A stretch of DNA of 64,000 nucleotides, taken from Thermosynechococcus sp. CL-1 (lineage in GTDB: Bacteria > Cyanobacteriota > Cyanobacteriia > Thermosynechococcales > Thermosynechococcaceae). Both the position numbers and the translations under genes were made by a program. The notes beneath the pieces were generated by a model, which was not told the DNA's origin, made no database searches, and saw only the letters and a list, made by a program, of their open reading frames with translations. Location of the stretch: contig NZ_CP040671.1 of the NCBI RefSeq assembly GCF_008386235.1, forward strand, positions 496,001-560,000. Direction: 5' to 3'. Below, in pieces: positions 31,601-40,320 of the stretch. The first letter of the stretch is position 1, and each line of letters opens with the position of its first letter.

Positions 31601-33574
31601 CAAAGTGCACCAATTCGAGCAGGCAACTTGGGTTTAACTTTACGAAATGGCAGTGCAATCCTAACCAACCCCAATAACCAAGTGGGGATACTAGCTGCTG
31701 AGTTGAACAGTGCGAGTGATTTGCAATTTGTCAATAACAGTACCCTTACCGTTGGCAATGTTAACCCAACAGGCATTACAGGGCGCAACATTTTCCTACA
31801 AACACTAACAGGCGATATTGTTCTCAATGCGCCAATTTCTGCCGTTGGGACTGGGGATGCGATTGTCCTTGCTGCGGAAAATAACTTTGTTAACAACTAT
31901 GGCTCCGGTGTCTTCAGTACCCCCAACGGTCGCTGGCTAGTTTATTCGACTGACCCGAATTTCAATATCAACGGCGGCCTCACGGGTTCAGAGCAATTCA
32001 ACACTACTTATCCTGAGCCTGCCCTATTTTCTGGTTCTGGTTTTCTCTATCGGGTTTCTCAAGCACCGCCAACTCCACCCACGGAGCCATCCACACCCCC
32101 AACTCCACCCACGGAGCCGTCCACACCGCCAACACCACCAGAACCCCAAACTCAAGAGAATCTGGGTCGGATTTTATTGGGAGAGGAGATACAAGGCACT
32201 CAACTGCCCCAGAATACCGCTCAAGTCATTTACTTCCCCGGAGTTGAGATCATTCGTCAGCAAATCAGTACGGCTTTTGATCAGGGAGACTACAACAGTG
32301 CGATCAAACTGCTTCAGCAGCTTTATTCCTTTGAGTTTAGTGAGTACTTTGGTGAATTTTTGAGCACTCCTAGTCAAGAGGGACTACAGTTCCTTGACAT
32401 TGATCAAATCAAAGAATTATTGGGGCGTATGGCTGAAGAAACAGGTCAAAAACCTGCCCTGAGCTATGTCTTTTGGCGACCTGAACAACTAGATATATTT
32501 ATCATCACACTCGAAGGGGAACCCATTTATCAACCCGTTCGAGTGCCCCAAGAAGTAGTGCGCCGCGTCATTTCTGCCTTTAATCGCGAGGTGCGAGATC
32601 CAACGAAAACCAATAGCGAATCCTATCTACCCTTTGCGCAGCAGCTTTACCAATGGATCATGGGCGGCGTTGATGCTGAATTGCAAGCACGAGGCATTAA
32701 TACACTGGTTTTTGCCCTTGATCAGGGGTTGCGGAGTGTGCCGATCGCGGCTTTGCACACGGGGTCAAATCTTATTTCCTCAACGGTCAGTGATAGTCCA
32801 ATCGGTCGTAATGGTCAGTTTCTAGTGGAACGCTATAATCTGGGTCTCATTCCCAGTATCAACTTGGTGGATACCCGCTACCAACCGTTGCAAAATGCTT
32901 CTGTACTGGCAATGGGTGCCTCGCAGTTCACAAAGCAAAGTCCTTTGCCAGCGGTTCCCATCGAGCTACAAACCATTACGCAACTGGTAGGACGAGGGCA
33001 AGTATTCCTCAATGAAGCTTTTACGGTCTCAAACTTGGAAACTCAGCGGCGGCGCAGTCTCTACCCTATCCTACACTTAGCGACCCATGGTGAATTTAAT
33101 GCGGGTAAGCCACAAAATTCCTATATTCAGTTTTGGGATAGCCAGCTTTCAATGGCTCAAGTGCGGCAGTTGCGGTTATTCCAGCCACCCACAGAGCTAA
33201 TGACGCTGAGTGCCTGTCGCACAGCGGTAGGAGATACCAATGCAGAACTTGGGTTTGCTGGACTGTCACTCCAAGCGGGCGTGAAAAGTTCGGTTGCTAG
33301 CCTTTGGTATGTCAGTGATGAAGGGACGCTGGCTTTGATGACGGCATTTTATGGACAGTTGAGAATCGCTCCCATTAAAGCAGAGGCCTTGCGACAGGCG
33401 CAGCTTGCCCTGATCCATCAGCAGGTTGTGATTGAGGAGAATCATCTGCGTAGTGCTGGGGTGCAGGGAGGGCTTTCAATTCCTTTGCCCCCAGAAGTTC
33501 AAACTGGGGGTGGGCGTCAACTTTCCCATCCGTACTTTTGGGCGGGATTTACGATGATTGGCAGCCCTTGGTAG
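28631..33574 (+). CDS. secreted two-partner-secretion exoprotein fused to a CHAT protease
   Basis: A 1647-residue protein. Residues 1-25 are a signal peptide (hydrophobic core SITLVFWGLLSSAAYS). Residues about 26-280 are a filamentous-hemagglutinin TPS domain with SNLYLLNPAGIVFGPNARL. Residues about 280-1140 are Gly/Asn/Thr-rich beta-helix repeats (many LTGTGG-type turns). About 1144-1178 is a Pro/Thr linker with a 10-residue repeat (PTPPTEPSTP). The C-terminal 460 residues end in a CHAT caspase-like domain with His1486 (LHLATHGEF) and Cys1529 (LSACRTAVGD), both catalytic residues intact. It would be exported by Sec and a TpsB pore. No tpsB is adjacent. Such fusions are known in cyanobacteria; targets are unknown. 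Confidence 0.88.
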   Translation: MKTLQQYLFSITLVFWGLLSSAAYSQITPATNGTGTTVIQNDQQIDIGGGRLSGNGQNLLHLFRDFNVGNGQIANFLSNPQIRNILAGVNGGNASYINGLIQVTGGNSNLYLLNPAGIVFGPNARLNLPAAFHASTAQRVLFEGGIFDVNGQNLYQSLNGQPTGFEFLSKGLIINEGELRVGRGQTLSLMAHQVINTGTLAAPAGNIHIAAVPETGMVRVSQEGMLLSLEIPQERLPTGGAIAAVDLPSLLTGNGSQPVNSVIQNPDGTIRLVHDPNKIPTTTNTAVISGSLSVANPIGMGGQITITGQNIALINANLTASGQLGGGTILLGGDYLGGTTGTNRLHSSFNAQNLFINSGSVIAADAFNQGNGGTVIAWADNSTQFAGTISARGGQLSGNGGFVETSGRELLSVRGTVDVSAVKGQPGTWLLDPRNVTISNFPTSGGSFSGSNPDVFTPTTDNAFVVSTAIEAALNLGTSVIITTGDTGTQAGDISVLASITKIGGGDASLTLQAANDILVADDIRSEAGRLNIILHADADNSGAGAIRLDSVTLITNGGNIILGGGSNPFTSPAIGLGTAGVRIINSTLNADGGHIRIHGSGATIDGQEGVLIGGSSIFTSGSGEITILGTGGSSVYSPVDGISIQNSSISAEAGNLTLTGTGGNVSEGVSNVGIHLEESGIRTTTGNITLTGTGGTGFAYNQEGILSSFTSITSQSGDIILRGTGGEFGAGLGFRAATDTEYSAEVRTAGNGKILIEGRGTDGNPGLVMEVSDAPLTLAVQDGMLTLAAQGGIEVLGDFPSLLDIHSAGAGRLVFQPIDAHTPVGIGDGATGNLIIDQFLLNQITGGFSLVTIGHPNGTGLIDVRPFSLNYNLALQTPGVSSLGIQFNGSGTTNLYGRNLTLNSGGGVTQGSHVISAGTLQLLGQGTFTLNNVNNEFQALSGNVSGNVNLSHQGALGIVSFNNGVNGLTTGINTNGNTLILSLNSGNLTQSAPIRAGNLGLTLRNGSAILTNPNNQVGILAAELNSASDLQFVNNSTLTVGNVNPTGITGRNIFLQTLTGDIVLNAPISAVGTGDAIVLAAENNFVNNYGSGVFSTPNGRWLVYSTDPNFNINGGLTGSEQFNTTYPEPALFSGSGFLYRVSQAPPTPPTEPSTPPTPPTEPSTPPTPPEPQTQENLGRILLGEEIQGTQLPQNTAQVIYFPGVEIIRQQISTAFDQGDYNSAIKLLQQLYSFEFSEYFGEFLSTPSQEGLQFLDIDQIKELLGRMAEETGQKPALSYVFWRPEQLDIFIITLEGEPIYQPVRVPQEVVRRVISAFNREVRDPTKTNSESYLPFAQQLYQWIMGGVDAELQARGINTLVFALDQGLRSVPIAALHTGSNLISSTVSDSPIGRNGQFLVERYNLGLIPSINLVDTRYQPLQNASVLAMGASQFTKQSPLPAVPIELQTITQLVGRGQVFLNEAFTVSNLETQRRRSLYPILHLATHGEFNAGKPQNSYIQFWDSQLSMAQVRQLRLFQPPTELMTLSACRTAVGDTNAELGFAGLSLQAGVKSSVASLWYVSDEGTLALMTAFYGQLRIAPIKAEALRQAQLALIHQQVVIEENHLRSAGVQGGLSIPLPPEVQTGGGRQLSHPYFWAGFTMIGSPW

Positions 33575-33608
33575 CCTTAGGAAGAAATTTCTACTTCACC
33601 GTTTGGGA

Positions 33609-34145
33609 TTACCCATCAGCGAGAACAGGGGTACTGGGGCTGAGTTTGGCTGTGGGTGGATTGATGCTGCTGGGGAGGGTTTGCATCAGGTTTGCCATTT
33701 CGAGGGCATTGAGGGCATATTCCCAACCTTTATTGCTTTTAATGCCAGCGCGCTCAAGGGCCTGTTGCATCGTGTCGGTAGTGAGAATGCCGTAGATAAT
33801 CGGCACACCCGTTTGCATGGAGGCCGTGGCAATGCCTTTGGTGACTTCAGCAGCCACATAGTCAAAGTGGGGGGTTTGGCCACGGATGACTGCCCCGAGA
33901 CAAATAATGGCAGCATAGCGACGACTGGCCGCCAGTTGAGCCGCCACAAGGGGAATTTCAAAACTACCGGGCACCCAAGCATAGTCTACTTGAGAACCGT
34001 GGGGATTGGGATCAACGCCATGACGACGCAGGCAATCTTGGCAACCCTCTAGCAGCTTGGTTGTAATCAGGTCATTGAAGCGGGAAATCACAATGCCAAA
34101 GCGAGGCGTTCCCAGAACGTGATAGGTGCCTTCAAAAACAGCCAT
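33609..34145 (-). CDS. ribH: 6,7-dimethyl-8-ribityllumazine synthase
   Basis: Penultimate step of riboflavin synthesis, forming lumazine from a butanone phosphate and a pyrimidine. From ATG 34145 the protein is 178 residues ([21 protein letters not shown]). Substrate-site segments are [29 protein letters not shown] and [18 protein letters not shown]. The C-terminal 25 residues are a Pro/Ser-rich tail longer than usual. A TTG at 34160 is in frame; neither start has a clear Shine-Dalgarno. It is convergent with the CHAT gene, 34 bases apart. Confidence 0.95.
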   Translation of the reverse strand: MAVFEGTYHVLGTPRFGIVISRFNDLITTKLLEGCQDCLRRHGVDPNPHGSQVDYAWVPGSFEIPLVAAQLAASRRYAAIICLGAVIRGQTPHFDYVAAEVTKGIATASMQTGVPIIYGILTTDTMQQALERAGIKSNKGWEYALNALEMANLMQTLPSSINPPTAKLSPSTPVLADG

Positions 34146-34192
34146 AGGTGGAGGTGCCAAATCTTACTCAAAAGAGTATAACCTGCAACGGC

Positions 34193-34645
34193 CTAGGAGG
34201 AGCGATCGCCCTGCTCCACGAGGACGTCTTGGGGCTGCCACTGCCGCACAATACTAGTTAACTTGGTAACAAATGGGTCAGACGCTAAATCAGGGTGAAA
34301 TTCACTAATTTTTGTATTGCTAGGTGTCTCTGAAAGGCGAGAGGGAGTAGGTTCGGGCACACTAATGGGCAATGACTGGCAGATAATGGCTTCAAACTCA
34401 CTGTTGAAGTGATAAATCGGTTGCTCACGCCGTTGCCATAGCTCTAAAATTTGCTCTACGGAAATGGCTTTATAGCGCCCTAGATAAAGAGCTTCAATGA
34501 GGGCGAGGCGAATCCAACGGGGAGGAAAATGGCGCAACCAACGATCTAGGATGACCTCAACTGAGGAGCCATCCAAATCAAAGCCATATTGACGTAGCAG
34601 GCGATCGGCAGCCTGAATGGCGGCATTGTTGCCAATATGTGCCAT
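34193..34645 (-). CDS. conserved cyanobacterial hypothetical protein
   Basis: A 150-residue soluble protein. The N-terminal 95 residues look helical (IQAADRLLRQYGFDLDG, WIRLALIEALYLGRYKAISVEQILELWQRR, HFNSEFEAII), a pattern familiar from uncharacterised cyanobacterial proteins; the rest is polar and probably disordered. No catalytic motif is visible. It is 47 bases upstream of ribH on the same strand and divergent from thiG. I do not recognise a function. Confidence 0.65.
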   Translation of the reverse strand: MAHIGNNAAIQAADRLLRQYGFDLDGSSVEVILDRWLRHFPPRWIRLALIEALYLGRYKAISVEQILELWQRREQPIYHFNSEFEAIICQSLPISVPEPTPSRLSETPSNTKISEFHPDLASDPFVTKLTSIVRQWQPQDVLVEQGDRSS

Positions 34646-34779
34646 GCACCAACTGTTGCACTCCCAAAGTTATGGTGCCTCTATGATGCCACAAGTTTTC
34701 CAAGGTCGCAGCAGTGAAGAGCGTAACCCTGATATCGTAGAAAGGCAAACCCTAGTGCTTTTCACGTCACAAGTGCATC

Positions 34780-35613
34780 ATGGTAACTGCGCCTCCTCCT
34801 GAGCTGCTAATTGAAGATGCCCCGCTAACAATCGCTGGGCGTCAGTTCCGCTCACGCCTGATGACCGGTACGGGCAAATATCGTTCTATTGCGGATCTCC
34901 AAGCCAGTGTTGCCGCGAGTGGCTGCGAAATTGTCACAGTAGCCGTACGTCGCGTTCAAACCAATGCCCCCGGTCACGAAGGCCTCGTGGATGCTCTTGA
35001 CTGGAGTAAAATCTGGCTGCTGCCCAACACCGCTGGCTGTCAAACCGCTGAGGAGGCGATTCGCGTTGCCCGTTTAGGCCGCGAAATGGCCAAGCTCTTG
35101 GGTCAAGAGGACAACAACTTTGTCAAGTTAGAGGTGATTCCCGACCCGAAATACTTGCTGCCCGATCCCTTCGGCACACTGGCAGCTGCAGAACAACTGG
35201 TCAAAGAAGGATTTGCGGTTCTTCCCTACATCAATGCAGATCCCCTGCTGGCCAAACGCCTTGAGGAAGTGGGCTGTGTTACTGTGATGCCTTTGGCCTC
35301 CCCCATTGGGTCGGGGCAAGGTCTGCGTAATGCCGCCAATATTCAAATCATTATTGATCAAGCTAGTGTTCCTGTTGTGGTTGATGCGGGCATTGGCACG
35401 CCCAGTGAGGCGGCCGCCGCGATGGAGTTAGGGGCAGATGCACTCTTGATTAATACCGCGATCGCCCAAGCGGGAAACGCCCCAGCAATGGCCAAAGCCA
35501 TGGCACTGGCAACCACGGCGGGTCGTCTTGCCTACTTGGCGGGTCGAATTCCCGTCAAAGCCTATGCCAGTGCCAGTTCCCCCCTGACGGGAACAATTAC
35601 GACAGCACCATGA
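34780..35613 (+). CDS. thiG: thiazole synthase ThiG
   Basis: Forms the thiazole phosphate of thiamine from deoxyxylulose phosphate, dehydroglycine and ThiS-thiocarboxylate. The 277-residue TIM barrel has [17 protein letters not shown], the Schiff-base Lys116 in NFVKLEVI, and the phosphate loops [10 protein letters not shown] and [11 protein letters not shown] with LINTAIA. No thiS or thiO neighbours are present. A thiamine riboswitch was looked for upstream and not found. Its stop overlaps the next ATG (ATGATGG). Confidence 0.95.
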   Translation: MVTAPPPELLIEDAPLTIAGRQFRSRLMTGTGKYRSIADLQASVAASGCEIVTVAVRRVQTNAPGHEGLVDALDWSKIWLLPNTAGCQTAEEAIRVARLGREMAKLLGQEDNNFVKLEVIPDPKYLLPDPFGTLAAAEQLVKEGFAVLPYINADPLLAKRLEEVGCVTVMPLASPIGSGQGLRNAANIQIIIDQASVPVVVDAGIGTPSEAAAAMELGADALLINTAIAQAGNAPAMAKAMALATTAGRLAYLAGRIPVKAYASASSPLTGTITTAP

Positions 35614-36764
35614 TGGTTGTCCTCCTTCTCCTGAGCCTGCTGAGTATCACGGGAAGCCTGTTCTACATTGTTGCCGCTGCCCTCACCTATCAATTTTTCA
35701 CCACCCAGCGGACGACTCGCCTAGAGTCCTTACCGGCGGTCTCGATCTTGGTTCCTGTCTGCGGCTTAGAAGCAAGGGCTTGGCAAAACTGGTCTTCACT
35801 GTGCGAGCAAGATTACCCCCTCTATGAAGTCCTCTTTGGGGTTCAAGACCCCAGTGATCCAGCCATACCGCTGTTAAAGGCCATTTGCCAGACCTATCCC
35901 CACCGGGCTCGCTGGTATCTTTGTCAGCGGATTTGCGGGCTGAACCGTAAGGCCAGCAATGTCGCCCAATTGTTTACCCATGCGCGCTATGGGGTAATTG
36001 TTGAAACCGATAGTGATGTGCAAGTTAGACCCCATTACTTAGCCACTTTGGTGCAACCCTTGGCGGATCCCCAAGTGGGGGTCGTTACCTGTGGTTACAT
36101 TGATCACCATCCCCGCCGCTTAGGAGCTGCGTTTCTGGCCATGGGGCGATGCCTTGACTTTATCCCCAGTGTGCTTGTTGCCCGCTGCCTTGATCGGGGA
36201 CTGCGTTTTGCCATTGGGCCAACCGTGCTGCTGCGGCGGGAAGTCCTAGAAAAAATTGGTGGCTTTGAGATTGCGCTCAATCGCATTGGTGAGGACTACC
36301 AACTGGGGTATGCAGCGTGGCGTGCTGGGTATCGCGTGGAGTTATCGTCCTATATTCTTGACAATGACTGCGCTGATGAGTCCTTTTTGAAGGCGGTGCA
36401 ACGGGAACTGCGCTGGTCTCGCAGTATTCGTGCCAATCGCGGCAATCAGTATTTTGGCATGGTGTTGATGTTTGGCACCGTCTATAGTGCCCTGCTGTGG
36501 GGACTGTTTCCAACCCCATGGACCCTCAGCGTCTTTCTGGGGGTTCAGGGCCTTCGCTGGTTGCAGGCGATCATGAGCATGGTCTTGATGGGCACCCCTC
36601 GGCTGCTGTTGTGGCTCTGGCTATTGCCCCTGCGGGATGTGATGAGCTTCCTGATTTGGCTGGGGGGCTGTTTTGGCAATCGCATCTACTGGCGCGGTCG
36701 CTGGTTGCGGGTCTATCGCCACGGTCAATTGCAAGAAATTGTTAAGGATTCTCAAGAGTCGTAA
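35610..36764 (+). CDS. membrane glycosyltransferase, ceramide-glucosyltransferase/HpnI type
   Basis: A 384-residue enzyme with an N-terminal membrane helix (about 1-28), a GT2/GT21 catalytic domain and C-terminal membrane helices (about 285-360). Catalytic features are VSILVPVCG, the DxD-like [17 protein letters not shown] and the RELRWSRS motif, equivalent to the (Q/R)xxRW of processive or lipid glycosyltransferases. Relatives glycosylate ceramide or hopanoid tetrol lipids; hpnJ and hpnK are not nearby, so the acceptor lipid is open. Translationally coupled to thiG through a 4-base overlap, although the pathways are unrelated. Confidence 0.8.
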   Translation: MMVVLLLLSLLSITGSLFYIVAAALTYQFFTTQRTTRLESLPAVSILVPVCGLEARAWQNWSSLCEQDYPLYEVLFGVQDPSDPAIPLLKAICQTYPHRARWYLCQRICGLNRKASNVAQLFTHARYGVIVETDSDVQVRPHYLATLVQPLADPQVGVVTCGYIDHHPRRLGAAFLAMGRCLDFIPSVLVARCLDRGLRFAIGPTVLLRREVLEKIGGFEIALNRIGEDYQLGYAAWRAGYRVELSSYILDNDCADESFLKAVQRELRWSRSIRANRGNQYFGMVLMFGTVYSALLWGLFPTPWTLSVFLGVQGLRWLQAIMSMVLMGTPRLLLWLWLLPLRDVMSFLIWLGGCFGNRIYWRGRWLRVYRHGQLQEIVKDSQES

Positions 36765-36775
36765 AGTTTGCTTGT

Positions 36776-36816
36776 TAGAATAGCTGCACTGTAACGCTGA
36801 ATTGAGGTTTGTTTCG
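36776..36816 (+). promoter_or_regulatory. probable psb34 promoter and RBS
   Basis: TAGAAT at 36776-36781 preceded by TTGT resembles an extended -10, with no clear -35. GAGG lies about nine bases before the ATG of psb34 at 36817. The predicted leader would be only about 30 bases. Confidence 0.4.
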
Positions 36817-36987
36817 ATGCGCTATACCACCGATGAGGGCGGTCGCCTCAACAACTTTGCTATTGAGCCTAGGGTCTATCAAGCACAGCCTTGGACACCC
36901 CAGCAAAAAGTACGGGCAGCCCTGTTGGTTGTGGGCGGATTGCTCTTAGTGGCTGGCTTGGTGGCGATCGCCGTCGGAGTGAGCTAA
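36817..36987 (+). CDS. psb34: photosystem II assembly protein Psb34
   Basis: A 56-residue protein with a soluble N-terminal half (MRYTTDEGGRLNNFAIEPRV) and one membrane helix at about residues 34-54 rich in Leu/Val/Gly. The N-terminal EP.VY.AQPWTP-like segment resembles the start of high-light-inducible proteins. I recall the nearly identical T. elongatus Tsl0063, found bound to CP47 in a PSII assembly intermediate with Psb27 and Psb28. The start is the ATG at 36817, not the in-frame TTG at 36802. Its final codons contain the ribosome-binding site for tsaB. Confidence 0.92.
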   Translation: MRYTTDEGGRLNNFAIEPRVYQAQPWTPQQKVRAALLVVGGLLLVAGLVAIAVGVS

Positions 36988-36988
36988 T

Positions 36989-37606
36989 CTGCTTTGTCTT
37001 GGTTTTGATACCAGCGATGCCCCACTGGTGGCCGGTCTCTATGATTTAGAGGCAGATCAACTGCTAGAGGTGAAAACATGGCCCTTGGGTCGAGAACTGG
37101 CCAGCCAACTTCACCCTTGCCTTGGGGAACTGATGGGTCGCTACACTTGGGGTGAACTAGGGGCGATCGCTATTGGCTGTGGCCCGGGCAGCTTTACGGG
37201 AACGCGCTTGGGGGTCGTGACTGCCCGCATCCTAGCCCAGCAACTGGAAGTTCCCCTTTTGGGTCTGTCTAGCCTTGGCACAATGGCGTGGCACTATCGT
37301 GATGAACTCATAGAACAGGATGGGGTGGTGTCGCGTCGTGCCCAGCAGGGGCATCAGTACCTTGGCATTTACCGTTATCAGGGGGGAAGTCTTAATTCTC
37401 TTTGGGGCGATCGCCTGCTGGCCGACCACGAAGCAGCAACACTTTTAGCTACTTGGCCTCACCCCTACAAACCCCTGAGTCCCCCCAACCCCACTGACTA
37501 TGGCCGCGCTCTGCTCACATGGGCAGCCCAACAGTGGCACGATACACTAAGGGCAGGGGAAAAACTCCCCCATTGGTCAAGCGTGGTGCCCCTCTATGGC
37601 AAATAA
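36989..37606 (+). CDS. tsaB: tRNA threonylcarbamoyladenosine synthesis protein TsaB (CTG start)
   Basis: Partner of TsaD in making t6A37 of ANN-decoding tRNAs. The conserved ASKHA first strand (LCLGFDTSDAPLVAGLYDLE) and the loop GCGPGSFTGTRLGVVTAR identify TsaB. A GTG at 37028 would remove this strand and its LGFDTSD loop. The frame upstream is closed by TGA at 36980, and no ATG, GTG or TTG lies between, so initiation at CTG 36989 is the likely solution; GGAGTGA, nine bases before it, is a good Shine-Dalgarno inside psb34. This gives 205 residues. The stop overlaps the next gene by 11 bases. Confidence 0.85.
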   Translation: MLCLGFDTSDAPLVAGLYDLEADQLLEVKTWPLGRELASQLHPCLGELMGRYTWGELGAIAIGCGPGSFTGTRLGVVTARILAQQLEVPLLGLSSLGTMAWHYRDELIEQDGVVSRRAQQGHQYLGIYRYQGGSLNSLWGDRLLADHEAATLLATWPHPYKPLSPPNPTDYGRALLTWAAQQWHDTLRAGEKLPHWSSVVPLYGK

Positions 37607-39050
37607 CTGGGAACTTGGTCGCTTTCTCGATACACTGCGCTTTTTTCAAGCCCTCCCCTTTGTGGGAACACTGGAGCCCCTCCGCCCTGTGCTGTCACCC
37701 CTTTTACCGGATCTCTTTAAGCCGCCCGCCTATCGGGGCAGTGGTCTTGTTGTGGTGATGGGGGCAACGGGTCGAACCGGTCAAGCAGTGGTGAAAACCC
37801 TCTTGGCTCAAGGCTATGCGGTGCGGGCAGGGGTGCGCGATCGCGCCAAAGCTGAGAATGTACTTCCCTCAGACCCTTTTTTAGACATTGTCGTTGCCGA
37901 CGTGACTCAACCCTTGCCTGCCGATCTCTTGCAGGGCAGTCGGGCGGTGATCAACTGTGTTGGGGCAAAGGTACAGCCCAATCCCAACGCGCCACCCCCC
38001 GGCCTTGAAATTGTCGGTGCGAGTCCAGAGGCGGTTGAATTTGAGGGCATGCGGCATTTGTTGGAACGTGCCCAACCCTATTTTCAAAGTCAACCCAACA
38101 CCTATCCCCTCTTTGACTATCGCTATCCCACGCCCCCCCTGAAGGAAGTTTGGGGTGCCCTCGATGATGTGGTCATGGGCGGCGTCAGTGCCAGCCAGTT
38201 TTACCTCAAGGATCACAGCGCCCTCTTCACGGGGCTGGTTTCTACGGAAAATTCTGGGGGGTTTGTCTCGATTCGCACCCGCAACCTCACCCCAGCCCTC
38301 AATCTCCAAGGCTACACGGGCATTCAACTGCGGGTTCGCGGCGATGGCCAGCGCTATAAATTTTTCCTACGCAGTGACCCCGCTTGGGATGGCGTCGGCT
38401 ATGCCATGTCCTTTGATACGGTGGCCGATCAGTGGATCACGGTTGAATTGCCCTTTAGCCACTTTATTCCGGTGTTTCGGGCCCGCACTGCCACCAATGC
38501 GCCGCCTCTAAATGTGGGGCAAATTTACTCGCTGCAACTGATGCTCAGCAAATTTGAGTATGACGGTGCCCTCAACCCCCACTTCCGCCCCGGCACCCTC
38601 AGCCTTGAGATTGAGTCGATTCAAGCCTATGGAGGGTTGCCCTTGCCCCGCATGATTCAGGTGAGTTCTGCGGGGGTGACCCGTCCGCAACAAGCGGATC
38701 TTGACCTGAAGGGGCAGCCCTTGGCAGTTCAATACAACGACCAACTGGGGGGCATCCTCACTTGGAAACTGGCGGCAGAAAATATGCTGCGCCAAAGTGG
38801 CCTACCCTATACGATTGTCCGCCCCTGTGGTCTGACGGATCAGCCCGGTGGCAAAGAGCTGCGCCTTGATCAGGGCGATCGCCTGACGGGTTCTCTGAGT
38901 CGCGAAGATTTAGCGGCGTTTCTGGTCAGCTTACTGAATTTGCCCGTGGCCTGCTATCGCACCGTAGAAGTGGTAGCCACAGATCAAGCCGCCGAGGCCT
39001 ATCCCAATTGGGCAGCACGCCTTGCCCAAATCCCTAGCGATCGCCCCTAG
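37596..39050 (+). CDS. atypical SDR with inserted CIA30 domain (HCF173-like)
   Basis: A 484-residue protein. After an N-terminal segment comes a Rossmann fold with the nucleotide loop VVMGATGRTGQAVV at residues 53-66. Residues about 180-345 are a CIA30-type beta domain (WGALDDVVMGGVSASQF, FSHFIPVF). The SDR fold then resumes (MIQVSSAGVT, LRQSGLPYTIVRPCGLTD). This SDR-CIA30-SDR layout is that of plant HCF173, a psbA translation factor; cyanobacterial homologues are less studied. Proximity to psb34 fits a role in photosystem II biogenesis, which is inference. A typical SDR catalytic YxxxK is not evident. Confidence 0.82.
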   Translation: MANNWELGRFLDTLRFFQALPFVGTLEPLRPVLSPLLPDLFKPPAYRGSGLVVVMGATGRTGQAVVKTLLAQGYAVRAGVRDRAKAENVLPSDPFLDIVVADVTQPLPADLLQGSRAVINCVGAKVQPNPNAPPPGLEIVGASPEAVEFEGMRHLLERAQPYFQSQPNTYPLFDYRYPTPPLKEVWGALDDVVMGGVSASQFYLKDHSALFTGLVSTENSGGFVSIRTRNLTPALNLQGYTGIQLRVRGDGQRYKFFLRSDPAWDGVGYAMSFDTVADQWITVELPFSHFIPVFRARTATNAPPLNVGQIYSLQLMLSKFEYDGALNPHFRPGTLSLEIESIQAYGGLPLPRMIQVSSAGVTRPQQADLDLKGQPLAVQYNDQLGGILTWKLAAENMLRQSGLPYTIVRPCGLTDQPGGKELRLDQGDRLTGSLSREDLAAFLVSLLNLPVACYRTVEVVATDQAAEAYPNWAARLAQIPSDRP

Positions 39051-39063
39051 GAGACAGTGGGAA

Positions 39064-40320
39064 ATGGTGCGTTTCCTCCATGTTGCCGATGTCCACCTTG
39101 GCTTTAATAAGTACCGTCAAGAGAATCCCAATCGCACGTTTGATTTTTTCACCGCCTTTGACAGTGCCCTGCAAACCTACGCCATCGAGGCACAGGTGGA
39201 TTTTGTCCTGATTGCCGGCGATCTCTTTGAGGAGCGGCTGATTACCCCCGGCATTCTCAATCAAGCGGAATACGTCCTCGACAAGGTGCGATCGGCGGGG
39301 ATTCCCGTGCTGGCGATCGAGGGCAACCACGATAACTGCCCCTACGGTGTCAAGTCCAACTGGCTCCGCTACCTCTGTGAAAAAGACTATCTCTATCTAC
39401 TGGAACCTGACGAAAGTGGCCAATTACAGCCGTGGGACGCCGAGGCAGCGCGGGGTGGCTATATGGATCTCCCCTGTGGCGTGCGCGTCATTGGTTCCCA
39501 GTGGTATGGTGCCAGTGCCCCCCGTGCCATTCAACAGCTTGCCAGTCAAATTCAGGCACTACCGCCCGCTGCTGGTGCGACGATTTTGCTCTTTCACCAC
39601 GGCCTTGAGGGGCAAGTCTCCCGTTACCAAGGGGCATTGCGCTACAACGAACTCCTACCCCTGCGCCAAGCGGGTGTAGATTACCTTGCCCTAGGGCATA
39701 TTCATCGCCATTACGCCGTTGAGGATTGGATCTTTAATCCTGGCTCCGTTGAGGCCAATTCGATTCAGGAAAATCAGCAGCAAAATCCGCGGGGGGTGCT
39801 GTTGGTCACCCTTGAGAAGGGGTCACCCCAAGCGGAACTCAAGCGCGACTATTGGCAGCGTCCCATCCATCGCTACACCCTTACCCTCACCCCCAGTAAC
39901 ACCGTGAGCCATGTGGAGAGCCAACTCCAGCAACTGGTGCAGCGGCATCGCTCAGACATGGCAGAGGCGATTGTCGAAGTCACCCTAAAAGGCGAAGTGG
40001 GGTTTGAGCGCGGCGATTTATCTGTGCGATCGCTCCAAGAGCAACTGCAAGAGGCAGCCAATGCTTTTATCTTTCGATTGGGGTTTGCCGCAACCCCTGT
40101 GGCCTATCAAACCTACCGTGATGCGACGGCTGAACCACCCCCCCGCGCCCAGATCGAAGAACAGGTGTTTACGGATCTGCTGGCCAGTGTTGCTGAGTAC
40201 CGCGATCGCGCCGAACCCTTGGCCAAGGTGCTGATGCACATCAAAGAAGATCTGCTACAACCCAATGCCAATATTCCTGACCTCTACCAGTGGCTGGCAG
40301 ACCTCTCCCTAGAAAGTTAG
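39064..40320 (+). CDS. sbcD: SbcD-like DNA repair exonuclease
   Basis: Mre11-type metallophosphoesterase of the SbcCD complex that trims hairpins and blocked ends. From ATG 39064 (GGAG upstream) the protein is 418 residues. The phosphodiesterase motifs are FLHVADVHLGF, LIAGDLFEE, IEGNHDNCP, LLFHHGLEG and LGHIHRHYAVEDW, covering all metal ligands. A capping region follows. sbcC is not in the window. The annotated longer frame (from 39022) overlaps the previous gene and is not needed. The gene ends in a 4-base convergent overlap with the DUF928 gene. Confidence 0.9.
   Translation: MVRFLHVADVHLGFNKYRQENPNRTFDFFTAFDSALQTYAIEAQVDFVLIAGDLFEERLITPGILNQAEYVLDKVRSAGIPVLAIEGNHDNCPYGVKSNWLRYLCEKDYLYLLEPDESGQLQPWDAEAARGGYMDLPCGVRVIGSQWYGASAPRAIQQLASQIQALPPAAGATILLFHHGLEGQVSRYQGALRYNELLPLRQAGVDYLALGHIHRHYAVEDWIFNPGSVEANSIQENQQQNPRGVLLVTLEKGSPQAELKRDYWQRPIHRYTLTLTPSNTVSHVESQLQQLVQRHRSDMAEAIVEVTLKGEVGFERGDLSVRSLQEQLQEAANAFIFRLGFAATPVAYQTYRDATAEPPPRAQIEEQVFTDLLASVAEYRDRAEPLAKVLMHIKEDLLQPNANIPDLYQWLADLSLES

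Noticed and set aside
34646-34779. Thiamine (TPP) riboswitch upstream of thiG
   Set aside because: I looked for the conserved CTGAGA and ACCTGATC-type cores and did not find them together in a foldable layout.
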